From NCBI RefSeq assembly GCF_036014215.1, contig NZ_CP107921.1, positions 1,559,501-1,623,500 on the forward strand: DNA of 64,000 bases, read 5' to 3'. This document shows positions 7,958 to 16,431 of the stretch, one piece after another. The first letter of the stretch is position 1. Each line of letters starts with the position of its first letter. The position numbers and the translations under genes were made by a program. Under the pieces are notes generated by a model. The model worked only from the letters and a program-made list of their open reading frames with translations. It had not been told where the DNA came from and did not search any database. This DNA comes from Streptomyces sp. NBC_00440 (GTDB lineage Bacteria; Actinomycetota; Actinomycetes; Streptomycetales; Streptomycetaceae).

Positions 7958-9005
7958 CGTCCACGATCTGCGGCACCACGGCGACGCGGAGGTACGGGAC
8001 TGCGGTCCCGGCGGCCTCACCGACCTCGCGGTCAATGTCAGGGCGGGCACTCCCCCGCCCTGGCTCAGGGACCACATAGCGGGGTCGCTCGGCGGCCTGG
8101 CCGCGTACCCCGACGGACGGGCCGCCAGAGCCGCGGTGGCCGCCCGGCACGGGCTGCCGGTCGAACGGGTCCTGCTGACAGCCGGCGCCGCCGAGGCGTT
8201 CGTCCTGATCGCCCGCGCCCTTCCGCTGCGCAGACCCGTGGTCGTGCATCCGCAGTTCACCGAGCCGGAGGCGGCGCTGCGCGACGCCGGGCACACGGTA
8301 CGACGCGTGCTGCTGCGTGCGGAGGACGGTTTCCGGCTGGATCCGGCGGCCGTGCCCGAAGCGGCGGACCTGGTGGTGGCGGGCAATCCGACCAACCCGA
8401 CGTCCGTACTGCACCCGGCCGGAACGCTCACCTCGCTGGCTGCGCCGGGGCGGCTGCTGGTGGTCGACGAGGCGTTCATGGACGCGGTGCCCGGCGAGCG
8501 CGAGTCGCTCGCCGGCCGTACGGATGTGCCGGGCCTGATCGTCCTGCGCAGCCTCACCAAGACCTGGGGTCTCGCGGGGCTGCGGATCGGCTATGTGCTG
8601 GCCGACCCGGAGACGGTGGACCTGCTGGCGCGCGCACAGCCGTTGTGGCCGGTGTCCACCCCGGCGCTGGCCGCGGCCGAGGCGTGCTCGGCGGCTCCCG
8701 CACTGGCCGAGGCAGAGCTCGCCGCGCACGCGATCGCCGCGGACCGCGCCCATCTGCTGGCCGGTCTCGCGGAGTTCGACGAGGTACGCGCGGTCGAGGC
8801 GGCCGAGGGCCCGTTCGTGCTCGTCCGGATGGAGCGTGCCGACGAGGTGCGGGAGCGGCTGCGGCAGCTGGGCTTCGCGGCCCGCCGCGGTGACACCTTT
8901 CCGGGGCTCGGGCCCGAGTGGCTGCGGCTCGCGGTGCGCGACCGTGCGACGACCAACCGGTTCCTGCAGGCGCTCGACCAGGCGCTGAGCGGAATCTCCG
9001 GCTGA
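7941..9005 (+). CDS. cobC: Threonine-phosphate decarboxylase-like PLP enzyme CobC
   Basis: Fold type I aminotransferase related to CobC/CobD, which makes the aminopropanol-phosphate linker of cobalamin; in actinobacteria this clade is Rv2231c-like. 354 residues from the ATG at 7941 (MRSHTDVHDLRHHGDAEVRD). An ATG nine bases earlier and an extension to 7809 are less likely, since that part is Arg-rich and without family features. Motifs: YPDGRAARAAVAARHGLP, AGNPTNPTS, VDEAFMD, and the PLP lysine in SLTKTWGLAGLRIGY (Lys207). It is the last gene of the cob run and is followed by a strong hairpin at 9018-9050. Confidence 0.88.
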   Translation: MRSHTDVHDLRHHGDAEVRDCGPGGLTDLAVNVRAGTPPPWLRDHIAGSLGGLAAYPDGRAARAAVAARHGLPVERVLLTAGAAEAFVLIARALPLRRPVVVHPQFTEPEAALRDAGHTVRRVLLRAEDGFRLDPAAVPEAADLVVAGNPTNPTSVLHPAGTLTSLAAPGRLLVVDEAFMDAVPGERESLAGRTDVPGLIVLRSLTKTWGLAGLRIGYVLADPETVDLLARAQPLWPVSTPALAAAEACSAAPALAEAELAAHAIAADRAHLLAGLAEFDEVRAVEAAEGPFVLVRMERADEVRERLRQLGFAARRGDTFPGLGPEWLRLAVRDRATTNRFLQALDQALSGISG

Positions 9006-9017
9006 CGTCCGGACGGG

Positions 9018-9050
9018 CCGGGGCCGCACCCCCCTCCGGTGCGGCCCCGG
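9018..9050. terminator. Bidirectional hairpin between cobC and the LAETG protein gene
   Basis: Perfect 13-bp stem (CCGGGGCCGCACC at 9018-9030 with its complement at 9038-9050) and a 7-base loop. No T-tract follows, as is common in Streptomyces. It lies between converging genes and can serve both. Downstream, 9056-9120 holds several imperfect CTCGTACGGCC repeats. Confidence 0.75.
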
Positions 9051-9135
9051 CTCCCGTACGACCGGCACTCGTACGGCCCGTGCTCGTACGGCCGGCTCTC
9101 GTAAGCCCCGTCGTACGGCCCGGCTCCCGTACCGG

Positions 9136-10095
9136 TCAGGCCTTGTTGCGGCTCCGTCCACGGGCCACCGCGAGCGCGCCGCCGCCGGCCAGGACCAGGG
9201 CCGCCGCGCCTCCCGCGATGTACGGCGTCATGGAGCTGCCGCCGGTCTCCGCGAGGTGCTCCTTCTCCGGCGCGGCCGCCGGCTTCGGGTGGGCCACGGT
9301 CTGTTCCTCGACCCCGGTGGCGGGGGTGGGCTCCGCCGGCCGGCCGCCGCCCTGGTGGCCCGCCGGGGCGGCCTTCGGCGACTCGCAGGTCGCCTGCGCG
9401 AGGGTGACCTCGCCCTGGACATCGGCGACGTTCAGCTTCAGCGGGTTGACCGACACCTTGAGCTGCAGCGCGGTGGCGGCGGCCGTACGGGATGTCGTGC
9501 TGGTCTTCGAGAGGTCGAGCGTGACATCACCGACGGCGGGCACATGGATCCGGGTCGAGCCACCGGCGGAGAGCGTGATCCGCTTGCCGAGCACGGTCAC
9601 ATGGCCGAGCACGTTCGACTCGGCGTGCGGCCGCTCACCGGCCTCGCAGACCGCCTTCGACGTGACCTTCTCGACCTCGATCAGCGACAGCAGCGGCAGC
9701 CCGGGGACATGGACCGACGCGCGGGCGACGTTGGCGTACCCCTGCGCCCTGTGCCGGTCGGCCGTCGCCCGGGCGGTGGCGACATCGGCGCGCAGCAGGC
9801 TGAACGGGCGGCCCTTGTCGACACCGTCCAGCTTCGCGGTCAGCGCGGTCCTGTCCGCGCTGGCCGGGGCGTGCACCTCGTTGAGCGCGACCGTCAGCGG
9901 CACATCGACGGTCTTGTTGAGCAGCGAGACATCGAGCCCGGTACGGAGCACGACTGCGCTCGCCTTTCCGTCACTGCCGGTGGCCGCCTGGGCGGGCGCC
10001 GCGGCGAGGAGCGCCGCGGGGCCCGCGGTCAGCGCGGCGGCCACACAGACGGCGGCCGTACGGCGTGCGGGCATACGGAAGGTGTTGCTGTTCAA
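9136..10095 (-). CDS. Secreted LAETG-anchored surface protein (SCO1860-like)
   Basis: 319-residue exported protein. The signal peptide ends near residue 38 (AAPAQAAT). The mature part has no catalytic motif I recognise; it is Ala/Thr/Val-rich and beta-like, with two cysteines (VCEAGERP and ATCESP). The C terminus is a sorting signal: LAETG at 281-285, a hydrophobic stretch, then RGRSRNKA. LAxTG signals are used by class E sortases of Streptomyces to attach proteins to peptidoglycan. The same family sits beside cobC in S. coelicolor as I recall it, so the synteny looks old. Function unknown; no sortase gene is in the window. Confidence 0.85.
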   Translation of the reverse strand: MNSNTFRMPARRTAAVCVAAALTAGPAALLAAAPAQAATGSDGKASAVVLRTGLDVSLLNKTVDVPLTVALNEVHAPASADRTALTAKLDGVDKGRPFSLLRADVATARATADRHRAQGYANVARASVHVPGLPLLSLIEVEKVTSKAVCEAGERPHAESNVLGHVTVLGKRITLSAGGSTRIHVPAVGDVTLDLSKTSTTSRTAAATALQLKVSVNPLKLNVADVQGEVTLAQATCESPKAAPAGHQGGGRPAEPTPATGVEEQTVAHPKPAAAPEKEHLAETGGSSMTPYIAGGAAALVLAGGGALAVARGRSRNKA

Positions 10096-10454
10096 AGCGG
10101 TGGTACCCCCACAAGAGACATGACGTCGCCGGGGCGCAGCTCACGGGGACTTCGTGGGTGCGCCGGCGACCGAGACACCGGAATCTTTACGCACTGTGGG
10201 TGAACGGTCAGCAACCTGACGTGAGTTCACTCCAAAGTGGCGTTTCCGCGTCTGCATTCGAATCCTGAGGCACGGGCGTTCCCCTGAACCCCTCGCTTCA
10301 CCACCCCGAGGTGGTGCGCCGGTGGCCCCGTGGGGCGCACACCAGGTGCCTCAACGAGTGCGGGCGCCCTCACGTCACGCCCGGTCAACCAGGCACCCTC
10401 CGGAACGCCGACCCACCCCGGCACCGAGTGGTCCTGGCGGTCCGGGTGGTTCTC
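10096..10454. other. 359-bp intergenic region between two minus-strand genes
   Basis: No credible small gene. The left 160 bp is the upstream region of the LAETG protein gene: on the minus strand there is a weak -10-like TAAAGAT at about 10175-10181 and a GTTCACCC element just upstream, with no good -35. The right part holds hairpins that fit termination of the amidohydrolase gene. I looked for a B12 riboswitch because of the neighbouring cob genes and found none. Confidence 0.4.
10299..10340 (-). terminator. Hairpin pair downstream of the amidohydrolase gene
   Basis: Two adjoining stems. CACCACC at 10299-10305 pairs with GGTGGTG at 10310-10316. GTGCGCC at 10314-10320 pairs with GGCGCAC at 10334-10340, with a further GGCCCC/GGGG inside. 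They overlap, so they are alternatives. They lie 115 bp past the amidohydrolase stop, reading on the minus strand. Confidence 0.45.
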
Positions 10455-11540
10455 TCACCCCACCACCCGGCCTTCGAGGACCACCCGGTGCGGGGCACCC
10501 AGCACCCGTACGTTCTCGCGCGGGTCCTCCGTGTACACCACGAGGTCGGCCGGAGCGCCCTCGGTGAGCCCCGGCCTGCGCAGCCACTCCCGGGCGCCCC
10601 AGGATGCCGCCGACAGCACGTCGGACACCGGGATGCCCGCCTTCACCAGCTCCGCCGCCTCCTCGGCGACCAGGCCGTGCGGCAGCGAGCCGCCCGCGTC
10701 CGTGCCGACGTAGACCGGCACACCCGCGTCGTAGGCGGAGCGGACGGTGTCGTAACGGCGCTCGTGCAGCCGCCTCATATGGGCGGACCAGCGCGGGTAC
10801 TTGGCGTCGCCGCCCGCGGCGAGCTGCGGGAAGGTCGCGATGTTCACCAGCGTCGGTACGATCGCGACCCCCCGCTCGGCGAAGAGCGGGACGGTCTCGT
10901 CGGTCAGCCCGGTGGCGTGCTCGATGCAGTCGATCCCCGCCTCCACGAGGTCGCGCAGCGAGTCCTCGGCGAAGCAGTGCGCGGTGACCCTGGCCCCGAG
11001 CCGGTGCGCCTCGGCGATCGCCGCCTCCACCTCCCCGCGCGGCCAGCAGGCGGAGAGGTCCCCGGTGTCCCGGTCGATCCAGTCGCCGACGAGTTTGACC
11101 CAGCCGTCGCCGTTGCGGGCCTCCCTCGCGACGTACTCGACGAGGTCCCCCGGTTCGATCTCATGGGCGTAGTTCCGGATGTAGCGGCGGGTGCGCGCGA
11201 TGTGGCGGCCCGCCCGGATGATCTTCGGGAGGTCGGCGCGGCCGTCGATCCAGCGGGTGTCGGAGGGCGATCCCGCGTCGCGCAGCAGCAGCGCCCCGGC
11301 CTCCCGCTCGCCGACCGCCTGCTTCTCGCTGGTCGCGTCGTCGACCGCGCCGTGCGCGTCGAGCCCGACGTGGCAGTGCGCGTCGACCAGCCCTGGCAGT
11401 ACCCATCCCCGCACGGTGACGGCCTCCGCGGCCGGGCGTACATAGGTGATCCGCCCGCCGACCACCCACAGTTCGTCCCTGACGTCGTCGGGCCCGACCA
11501 GCACCCGCCCCTTCACATGCAGCACCGTGTGATCGCTCAT
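10455..11540 (-). CDS. Amidohydrolase-family metallohydrolase
   Basis: 361-residue cytoplasmic TIM-barrel hydrolase of the imidazolonepropionase/dihydroorotase superfamily, acting on a cyclic or linear amide. Metal motifs are all present: HCH at 55-57 in PGLVDAHCHVG, a Lys in DGWVKLVGDW, RVTAHCFAED, CIEHATGL, and the Asp in VYVGTDAGGS. The N- and C-terminal strands of the small beta sandwich are intact (ending VVLEGRVVG). It is divergent from the class V aminotransferase at 11645, with a 104-bp gap, so the two may share control. Substrate not deducible. Confidence 0.85.
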   Translation of the reverse strand: MSDHTVLHVKGRVLVGPDDVRDELWVVGGRITYVRPAAEAVTVRGWVLPGLVDAHCHVGLDAHGAVDDATSEKQAVGEREAGALLLRDAGSPSDTRWIDGRADLPKIIRAGRHIARTRRYIRNYAHEIEPGDLVEYVAREARNGDGWVKLVGDWIDRDTGDLSACWPRGEVEAAIAEAHRLGARVTAHCFAEDSLRDLVEAGIDCIEHATGLTDETVPLFAERGVAIVPTLVNIATFPQLAAGGDAKYPRWSAHMRRLHERRYDTVRSAYDAGVPVYVGTDAGGSLPHGLVAEEAAELVKAGIPVSDVLSAASWGAREWLRRPGLTEGAPADLVVYTEDPRENVRVLGAPHRVVLEGRVVG

Positions 11541-11644
11541 GCGGCGAGCCTAACGACGGGGCCACGCCGGGCGGCAGGGGCCCGGAATCCCGCTCAGTAC
11601 CATCGGACCGGCAGCCCGAACGAACTCGCGAAGAGAGCACCACA

Positions 11645-12781
11645 GTGACGCACCCCTTCCTTGACCTCGCCCCGCTCACCCCCGCGCACTTCGCCGCGAT
11701 CGAGCGGCAGACGGCCTCGCTGCTCGGCACCCGGCAGGACATCGTGATCATGCAGGGGGAGGCGCTGCTGCCGCTGGAGGGCTGCATCCGCTCCGGCGCC
11801 AGGCCGGGCTCCACCGCGCTCAATGTGATCACCGGGCCGTACGGCCAGACCTTCGGCAACTGGCTGCGCGACTGCGGGGTCACCGTGGTCGACCTGGCCG
11901 TGCCGTTCCACACCGCGGTCACAGCGGACCAGGTGCGCGAGGCGCTCGCCGCCCGCCCGGAGATCGACTTCGTGTCCCTGGTCCACGCGGAGGCGGCGAC
12001 CGGCAACACCAACCCGGTCGCGGAGATCGGTGAGGCGGTACGGGCGCACGGCGCGCTCTTCATGCTGGACGCGGTCGCGTCGGTGGGCGCCGAGCCGCTG
12101 CTGCCGGACGCCTGGGGGGTGGATCTCTGCGTGATCGGCGCGCAGAAGGCGATGGGCGGCCCCGCCGGGGTGTCGGCCGTCTCCGTGAGCGAGCGCGCCT
12201 GGCAGCGGTTCGCGGAGAACCCGCGGGCTCCGCGCCGCTCGTACCTGTCGCTCCTGGACTGGAAGGAGCGCTGGATCGACGCGGGGCGCACCGCGCTGCC
12301 GCACGCGCCCGCCCAGCTGGAGATGCTGGCGCTGGGGGCCTGTCTGGAGCGGATCGAGTCGGAGGGCCCCGAAGCGGTGATGGACCGGCACACACGGGCC
12401 GCCGCGGCAACCCGGGCCGGGGCGCTCGCCCTGGGTGGCGGACTGGCGCCGTTCGTGCACGAGGCACGGGACGCGGCCCCGGTGGCCACCACGCTCCGGA
12501 CCCCGGCCGGGGTCGACGCGTCGGAGCTGGTCGCGAAGGCCCTGGCGGCCGACCCCACGCTGCCGCTGATCGCGGGCGGCGGGGCGCTGGCCGGGGAGAT
12601 GGTGCGGATCAACCACTACGGCCCGGACGCCGCCCAGGGCGTGGTGCAGTCCTCGCTCGCGGCACTGGGTGCCGCGCTGAGCGACGCCGTACCGGGTGGT
12701 CCCGCTTCGGGTGGTCCGGGGGCCGCTGTCGATCTGGAGGCCGCACGCGGCGCCGTGTCGGAGGCCTGGCAGCGGGGCTGA
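11645..12781 (+). CDS. Class V PLP-dependent aminotransferase (alanine-glyoxylate/serine-pyruvate type)
   Basis: 378 residues, GTG start at 11645. Features: HAEAATGNTNPVAEIG, the cofactor aspartate region LFMLDAVASVGAEP, and the PLP lysine in GAQKAMGGPAGVS (Lys168). The C-terminal domain ends with GEMVRINHYG. These point to the small subgroup near alanine-glyoxylate and 2-aminoethylphosphonate aminotransferases. The last 30 residues are Gly/Pro/Ala-rich and probably disordered. It ends 17 bp before a 48-bp palindrome that separates it from the ectoine operon. Substrate unknown. Confidence 0.82.
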   Translation: MTHPFLDLAPLTPAHFAAIERQTASLLGTRQDIVIMQGEALLPLEGCIRSGARPGSTALNVITGPYGQTFGNWLRDCGVTVVDLAVPFHTAVTADQVREALAARPEIDFVSLVHAEAATGNTNPVAEIGEAVRAHGALFMLDAVASVGAEPLLPDAWGVDLCVIGAQKAMGGPAGVSAVSVSERAWQRFAENPRAPRRSYLSLLDWKERWIDAGRTALPHAPAQLEMLALGACLERIESEGPEAVMDRHTRAAAATRAGALALGGGLAPFVHEARDAAPVATTLRTPAGVDASELVAKALAADPTLPLIAGGGALAGEMVRINHYGPDAAQGVVQSSLAALGAALSDAVPGGPASGGPGAAVDLEAARGAVSEAWQRG

Positions 12782-12798
12782 GTCACCGGCCCCGTACG

Positions 12799-12846
12799 GC
12801 GGGGGGCTGTGTACGGCCCGGCGCCGGGCCGTACACAGCCCCCCGC
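12799..12846. terminator. 48-bp perfect palindrome, probable bidirectional terminator
   Basis: A perfect inverted repeat with no loop: 24-bp arms 12799-12822 and 12823-12846, core GGCCCGGCGCCGGGCC. As RNA it would fold as a very stable stem. It follows the aminotransferase stop closely and insulates the ectoine promoter region. No T-run follows. A role as a protein site is also possible because of its exact symmetry. Confidence 0.75.
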
Positions 12847-13178
12847 ACACACAGGCCCGCGTAATCAAAGAATTGCAGAATGCAGAATTCCGGCTTTTAC
12901 CAGTACAGCCGACTTTTTTCTTCTGCCCGCTTTCCCGGACCCTAAACGCAGTATTTTCCACAGGTTCCATCAGCGGGTTTCGGACACACATCACGAAGGT
13001 TACGCATCTGTGACCGACCCCATAGTACGGTCACTTTGCCCGATAATTCCGGGACAAATCAGCCATATTCGCGACCGGAGAGGCGCCGACCCGCGCCCGC
13101 GCGATAGCATGGACTGAACTTTTGGCCAACCCTGCGCCAGAATGCATTTTTCGAATTTGCTGGGTAAATTTCCTTTAC
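12847..13178 (+). promoter_or_regulatory. AT-enriched upstream region of the ectoine operon
   Basis: This 332-bp stretch is markedly richer in A/T than the rest of the window and contains no convincing gene; short open frames here have poor codon usage. It holds a -10-like GATAAT (13042-13047), preceded by an inverted repeat GTGACCG/CGGTCAC with an 11-bp spacer (13010-13034). The last 60 bp before ectA are rich in T and A (for example TTTTTCGAATTTGC) and could hold a second promoter. The ectA ATG at 13179 has no clear Shine-Dalgarno sequence. Osmotic induction is known for ect operons; the exact sites here are inference. Confidence 0.5.
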
Positions 13179-13709
13179 ATGACCGCCGCGCAAGAAGACC
13201 TTGTACGTGCCCGTAGCGAATTCCAGGAGATAGACACCCCACGAGTGGAGGACGGGGCCGCGATCTGGCGTATCGCCCGCGACTCCGAGGTGCTGGACCT
13301 CAACTCCTCGTACAGCTACCTGCTGTGGTGTCGCGACTTCGCAGCGACCTCCGTGGTGGCGCGCGACACGGCCGGTGCCCCCATCGGCTTCGTCACCGGA
13401 TATGTCCGCCCCGACCGTCCCGAAGCCCTCGTCGTCTGGCAGGTCGCCGTCGACCAGACATACCGCGGCCAGGGCCTCGCCGGCGTACTGCTGGACGGGC
13501 TGGTCGCCAAGGTGACCGCCAGGGGAGTGGTCCGGGAGCTGGAAACCACCATTTCTCCGGACAACACCGCGTCCGACCGCCTGTTCCGCTCGTTCGCAGA
13601 GCGTCACGGGGCGGCAGTGGAACGTGAAGTGCTCTTCGACGGCGGACTGTTCCCCGAAGGGACGCACCAGCCGGAAGTGCTGTACCGCATCAGCCCCGTC
13701 TCGGCCTGA
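13179..13709 (+). CDS. ectA: L-2,4-diaminobutyrate N-acetyltransferase EctA
   Basis: Second step of ectoine synthesis: acetyl-CoA plus diaminobutyrate gives N-gamma-acetyl-diaminobutyrate. 176 residues from the ATG at 13179 ([15 protein letters not shown]). The frame is open further upstream, but that part (MANPAPECIF...) is unlike the family. GNAT fold with acetyl-CoA loop [16 protein letters not shown] and the EctA-typical [19 protein letters not shown]. First gene of a four-gene operon, 29 bp ahead of ectB. Confidence 0.95.
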   Translation: MTAAQEDLVRARSEFQEIDTPRVEDGAAIWRIARDSEVLDLNSSYSYLLWCRDFAATSVVARDTAGAPIGFVTGYVRPDRPEALVVWQVAVDQTYRGQGLAGVLLDGLVAKVTARGVVRELETTISPDNTASDRLFRSFAERHGAAVEREVLFDGGLFPEGTHQPEVLYRISPVSA

Positions 13710-13738
13710 CTGACATCCCTCACCCCCAGGAGATTGCT

Positions 13739-15007
13739 GTGACCATCACCCCGCCCGCCCTGAGTGTCTTCGAGACCCTTGAGTCGGAGGTGCGCAGTTA
13801 CTGCCGCAGCTGGCCGGCCGTGTTCGACCGGGCCCAGGGCAGTTACCTCCACGACGAGGACGGCCACACCTACCTCGACTTCTTCGCCGGAGCCGGATCA
13901 CTCAACTACGGCCACAACAACCCGGTGCTCAAACGCGCGCTGATCGACTACATCGAGCGCGACGGCATCACCCACGGCCTGGACATGGCCACTACGGCGA
14001 AACGCGCCTTCCTGGAGTCCTTCCAGAACGTGATCCTGCGCCCGCGCGACCTGCCGTACAAGGTGATGTTCCCGGGCCCGACAGGCACCAACGCCGTCGA
14101 GTCGGCGCTGAAGCTGGCCCGCAAGGTCAAGGGCCGCGAGTCCGTCGTCTCGTTCACCAACGCCTTCCACGGCATGTCGCTCGGCTCGCTGGCCGTGACC
14201 GGCAACGCCTTCAAGCGGGCCGGCGCCGGTATCCCGCTGGTGCACGGCACACCGATGCCGTTCGACAACTACTTCGACGGCCAGATCCCGGACTTCCTCT
14301 GGTTCGAGCGTCTGCTGGAGGACCAGGGCTCCGGTCTCAACAAGCCGGCCGCCGTGATCGTCGAGACGGTCCAGGGCGAGGGCGGCATCAACGTGGCGCG
14401 CGCCGAGTGGCTCCGCGCGCTCCAGGACCTCTGCCACCGCCAGGACATGCTGCTGATCGTCGACGACATCCAGATGGGCTGCGGCCGCACCGGCGGCTTC
14501 TTCTCCTTCGAGGAAGCGGGCATCACCCCCGACATCGTCACGCTGTCGAAGTCCATCAGCGGCTACGGGCTGCCCATGTCGCTCTGCCTCTTCAAGGGCG
14601 AGCTCGACGTGTGGGAGCCGGGCGAGCACAACGGCACCTTCCGCGGCAACAACCCGGCGTTCGTCACCGCCACCGCCACCCTTGAGACGTACTGGTCCGA
14701 CGGCCAGATGGAGAAGCAGACGCTGGCCCGCGGCGAGCAGGTCGAGCGCGCGCTGCTGGCCCTCGTCGAGGAGAATGACGGAGCGGGCGTGAGCTTCCGC
14801 GGCCGTGGCCTCGTCTGGGGCATCGAGTTCGAGGACAAGCCGCGTGCCACAGCCGTCGCCCGCCGCGCCTTCGACCTCGGGCTGCTGATCGAGACCTCCG
14901 GCCCGGAGAGCGAGGTCGTCAAACTGCTGCCGCCGCTGACCGTCTCCACCGAAGAACTGGACGAGGGCCTGAGCATCCTGGCCCGTTCCGTCCGCGAGAC
15001 CGCCTGA
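13739..15007 (+). CDS. ectB: Diaminobutyrate-2-oxoglutarate transaminase EctB
   Basis: First step of ectoine synthesis: moves the amino group of glutamate to aspartate semialdehyde, giving L-2,4-diaminobutyrate. 422 residues, class III aminotransferase. Seen: [15 protein letters not shown], the PLP-binding [17 protein letters not shown], the aspartate block [19 protein letters not shown], the Schiff-base lysine in [12 protein letters not shown] (Lys271), and the phosphate contact [15 protein letters not shown] start with AGGAG upstream. Lies between ectA and ectC. Confidence 0.97.
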   Translation: MTITPPALSVFETLESEVRSYCRSWPAVFDRAQGSYLHDEDGHTYLDFFAGAGSLNYGHNNPVLKRALIDYIERDGITHGLDMATTAKRAFLESFQNVILRPRDLPYKVMFPGPTGTNAVESALKLARKVKGRESVVSFTNAFHGMSLGSLAVTGNAFKRAGAGIPLVHGTPMPFDNYFDGQIPDFLWFERLLEDQGSGLNKPAAVIVETVQGEGGINVARAEWLRALQDLCHRQDMLLIVDDIQMGCGRTGGFFSFEEAGITPDIVTLSKSISGYGLPMSLCLFKGELDVWEPGEHNGTFRGNNPAFVTATATLETYWSDGQMEKQTLARGEQVERALLALVEENDGAGVSFRGRGLVWGIEFEDKPRATAVARRAFDLGLLIETSGPESEVVKLLPPLTVSTEELDEGLSILARSVRETA

Positions 15008-15054
15008 CGCACCACGCACCATCGCACCGGCTACACAGAAAGGCTCACGTCACA

Positions 15055-15453
15055 GTGATTGTCCGATCGTTCAAGGACGTCGAGGGAACCGACCGCCACA
15101 TCAAGTCGAAGTCGGGGACCTGGGAGAGCAAGCGCATCGTCCTCGCCAAGGAGAAGGTCGGCTTCTCCCTGCACGAGACCATCCTGTACGCGGGAACCGA
15201 GACATCGATGTGGTACGCCAACCACATCGAGGCCGTGCTCTGCACCAAGGGCGAGGCCGAGCTCACCAACGACGACACCGGCGAGGTCCACTGGATCGAG
15301 CCCGGCACCATGTACCTGCTCAACGGGCACGAGAAGCACACTCTGCGCCCGAAGACCGACTTCCACTGCGTCTGCGTCTTCAACCCTCCGGTCACCGGAC
15401 GGGAGGACCACGATGAGAACGGCGTTTACCCGCTGCTGACCGAGGAGGCCTGA
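15055..15453 (+). CDS. ectC: Ectoine synthase EctC
   Basis: Cyclises N-gamma-acetyl-diaminobutyrate to ectoine by water loss. 132 residues, a single cupin domain, normal size. Typical start [18 protein letters not shown], metal-site region [19 protein letters not shown], and [16 protein letters not shown] followed by [20 protein letters not shown] start; 47 bp after ectB and 5 bp before ectD. Confidence 0.97.
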   Translation: MIVRSFKDVEGTDRHIKSKSGTWESKRIVLAKEKVGFSLHETILYAGTETSMWYANHIEAVLCTKGEAELTNDDTGEVHWIEPGTMYLLNGHEKHTLRPKTDFHCVCVFNPPVTGREDHDENGVYPLLTEEA

Positions 15454-15458
15454 CAGCC

Positions 15459-16361
15459 ATGACCGAAGTACTGTCCAACATCCGGGCGGACCTCTATCCC
15501 ACCCGTGGCGCGAGTGAAGTGACCACCCCCCGCCAGGACCCGGTGGTCTGGTCGCAGCCCGGCGCGGCGGGCCCGATCGCGCAGCCGGAGCTCCAGGGCT
15601 TCGAGCGGGACGGGTTCCTCACCGTCGGCGATCTGCTCACGGACGACGAGGTGGCCCTCTACCGCGCGGAACTGGACCGGCTGATCGCCGATCCGGACGT
15701 CCGCGCCGATGAGCGCTCCATCATCGAGCCGAAGTCCCAGGACGTACGGTCGGTCTTCGAGGTACACAGGCTCAGCGAGGTCTTCGCGCAACTGGTGCGG
15801 GACGAGCGGCTGTTGGACCGGGCCCGGCAGATCCTGGGGTCGGACGTCTATGTCCACCAGTCCCGGATCAACGTCAAGCCGGGGTTCGGAGCCAGTGGTT
15901 TCTACTGGCACTCGGACTTCGAGACGTGGCACGCCGAGGACGGTCTGGCGAACATGCGGACCGTGTCCGTCTCGATCGCACTGACCGAGAACTTCGACAC
16001 CAACGGCGGCTTGATGATCATGCCGGGTTCGCACCAGCACTTCCTGGGGTGCGCGGGTGAGACGCCGAAGGACAACTACAAGCGGTCGCTCCAGATGCAG
16101 GACGCGGGCATCCCGTCGGACAAGGCGCTGACGCGGATGGCGGACGCCCACGGCATCAGGCTCTTCACGGGCCGGGCCGGCTCGGCCACCTGGTTCGACT
16201 GCAACTGCATGCACGGTTCGGGTGACAACATCACCCCGTACGCCCGCAGCAATGTCTTCATCGTGTTCAACAGCGTGGAGAACGCGGCGGTGGAGCCCTT
16301 CTCGGCTCCGATCCGGCGGCCCGATTTCATCGGGGCGCGGGACTTCACTCCGGTGAAGTGA
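15459..16361 (+). CDS. ectD: Ectoine 5-hydroxylase EctD
   Basis: Fe(II)/2-oxoglutarate dioxygenase that converts ectoine to 5-hydroxyectoine, which protects against heat and desiccation. 300 residues. The iron ligands are visible as H151-S-D153 in FYWHSDFETWH and the distal H252 in NCMHGSGDN, at nearly the spacing reported for characterised EctD proteins. The signature stretch FHSDF-to-MIMPGSHQHF is complete. Last gene of ectABCD; a 21-bp-stem hairpin follows. The strain should make both solutes. Confidence 0.96.
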   Translation: MTEVLSNIRADLYPTRGASEVTTPRQDPVVWSQPGAAGPIAQPELQGFERDGFLTVGDLLTDDEVALYRAELDRLIADPDVRADERSIIEPKSQDVRSVFEVHRLSEVFAQLVRDERLLDRARQILGSDVYVHQSRINVKPGFGASGFYWHSDFETWHAEDGLANMRTVSVSIALTENFDTNGGLMIMPGSHQHFLGCAGETPKDNYKRSLQMQDAGIPSDKALTRMADAHGIRLFTGRAGSATWFDCNCMHGSGDNITPYARSNVFIVFNSVENAAVEPFSAPIRRPDFIGARDFTPVK

Positions 16362-16368
16362 TCTGAGG

Positions 16369-16413
16369 TACGCGGGAGGGGGACGGCACAGGGTGCCGTC
16401 CCCCTCCCGCGTA
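16369..16413. terminator. Bidirectional terminator after ectD
   Basis: Perfect 21-bp stem (16369-16389 with 16393-16413) and a 3-base loop AGG, between converging ectD and the class V aminotransferase. It is the cleanest stem-loop in the window. It begins 7 bp past the ectD stop. Confidence 0.85.
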
Positions 16414-16431
16414 TGCCGGTGCTTCCCGGGC

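Noticed and set aside
10096..10454. Possible B12 or c-di-AMP riboswitch near the cob genes
   Set aside because: No B12 box or other conserved core could be matched; only simple hairpins are present.
12809..13242. Short frames on both strands in the ectoine leader
   Set aside because: Poor codon bias, AT-rich DNA, and they overlap promoter-like elements; better read as regulatory DNA.
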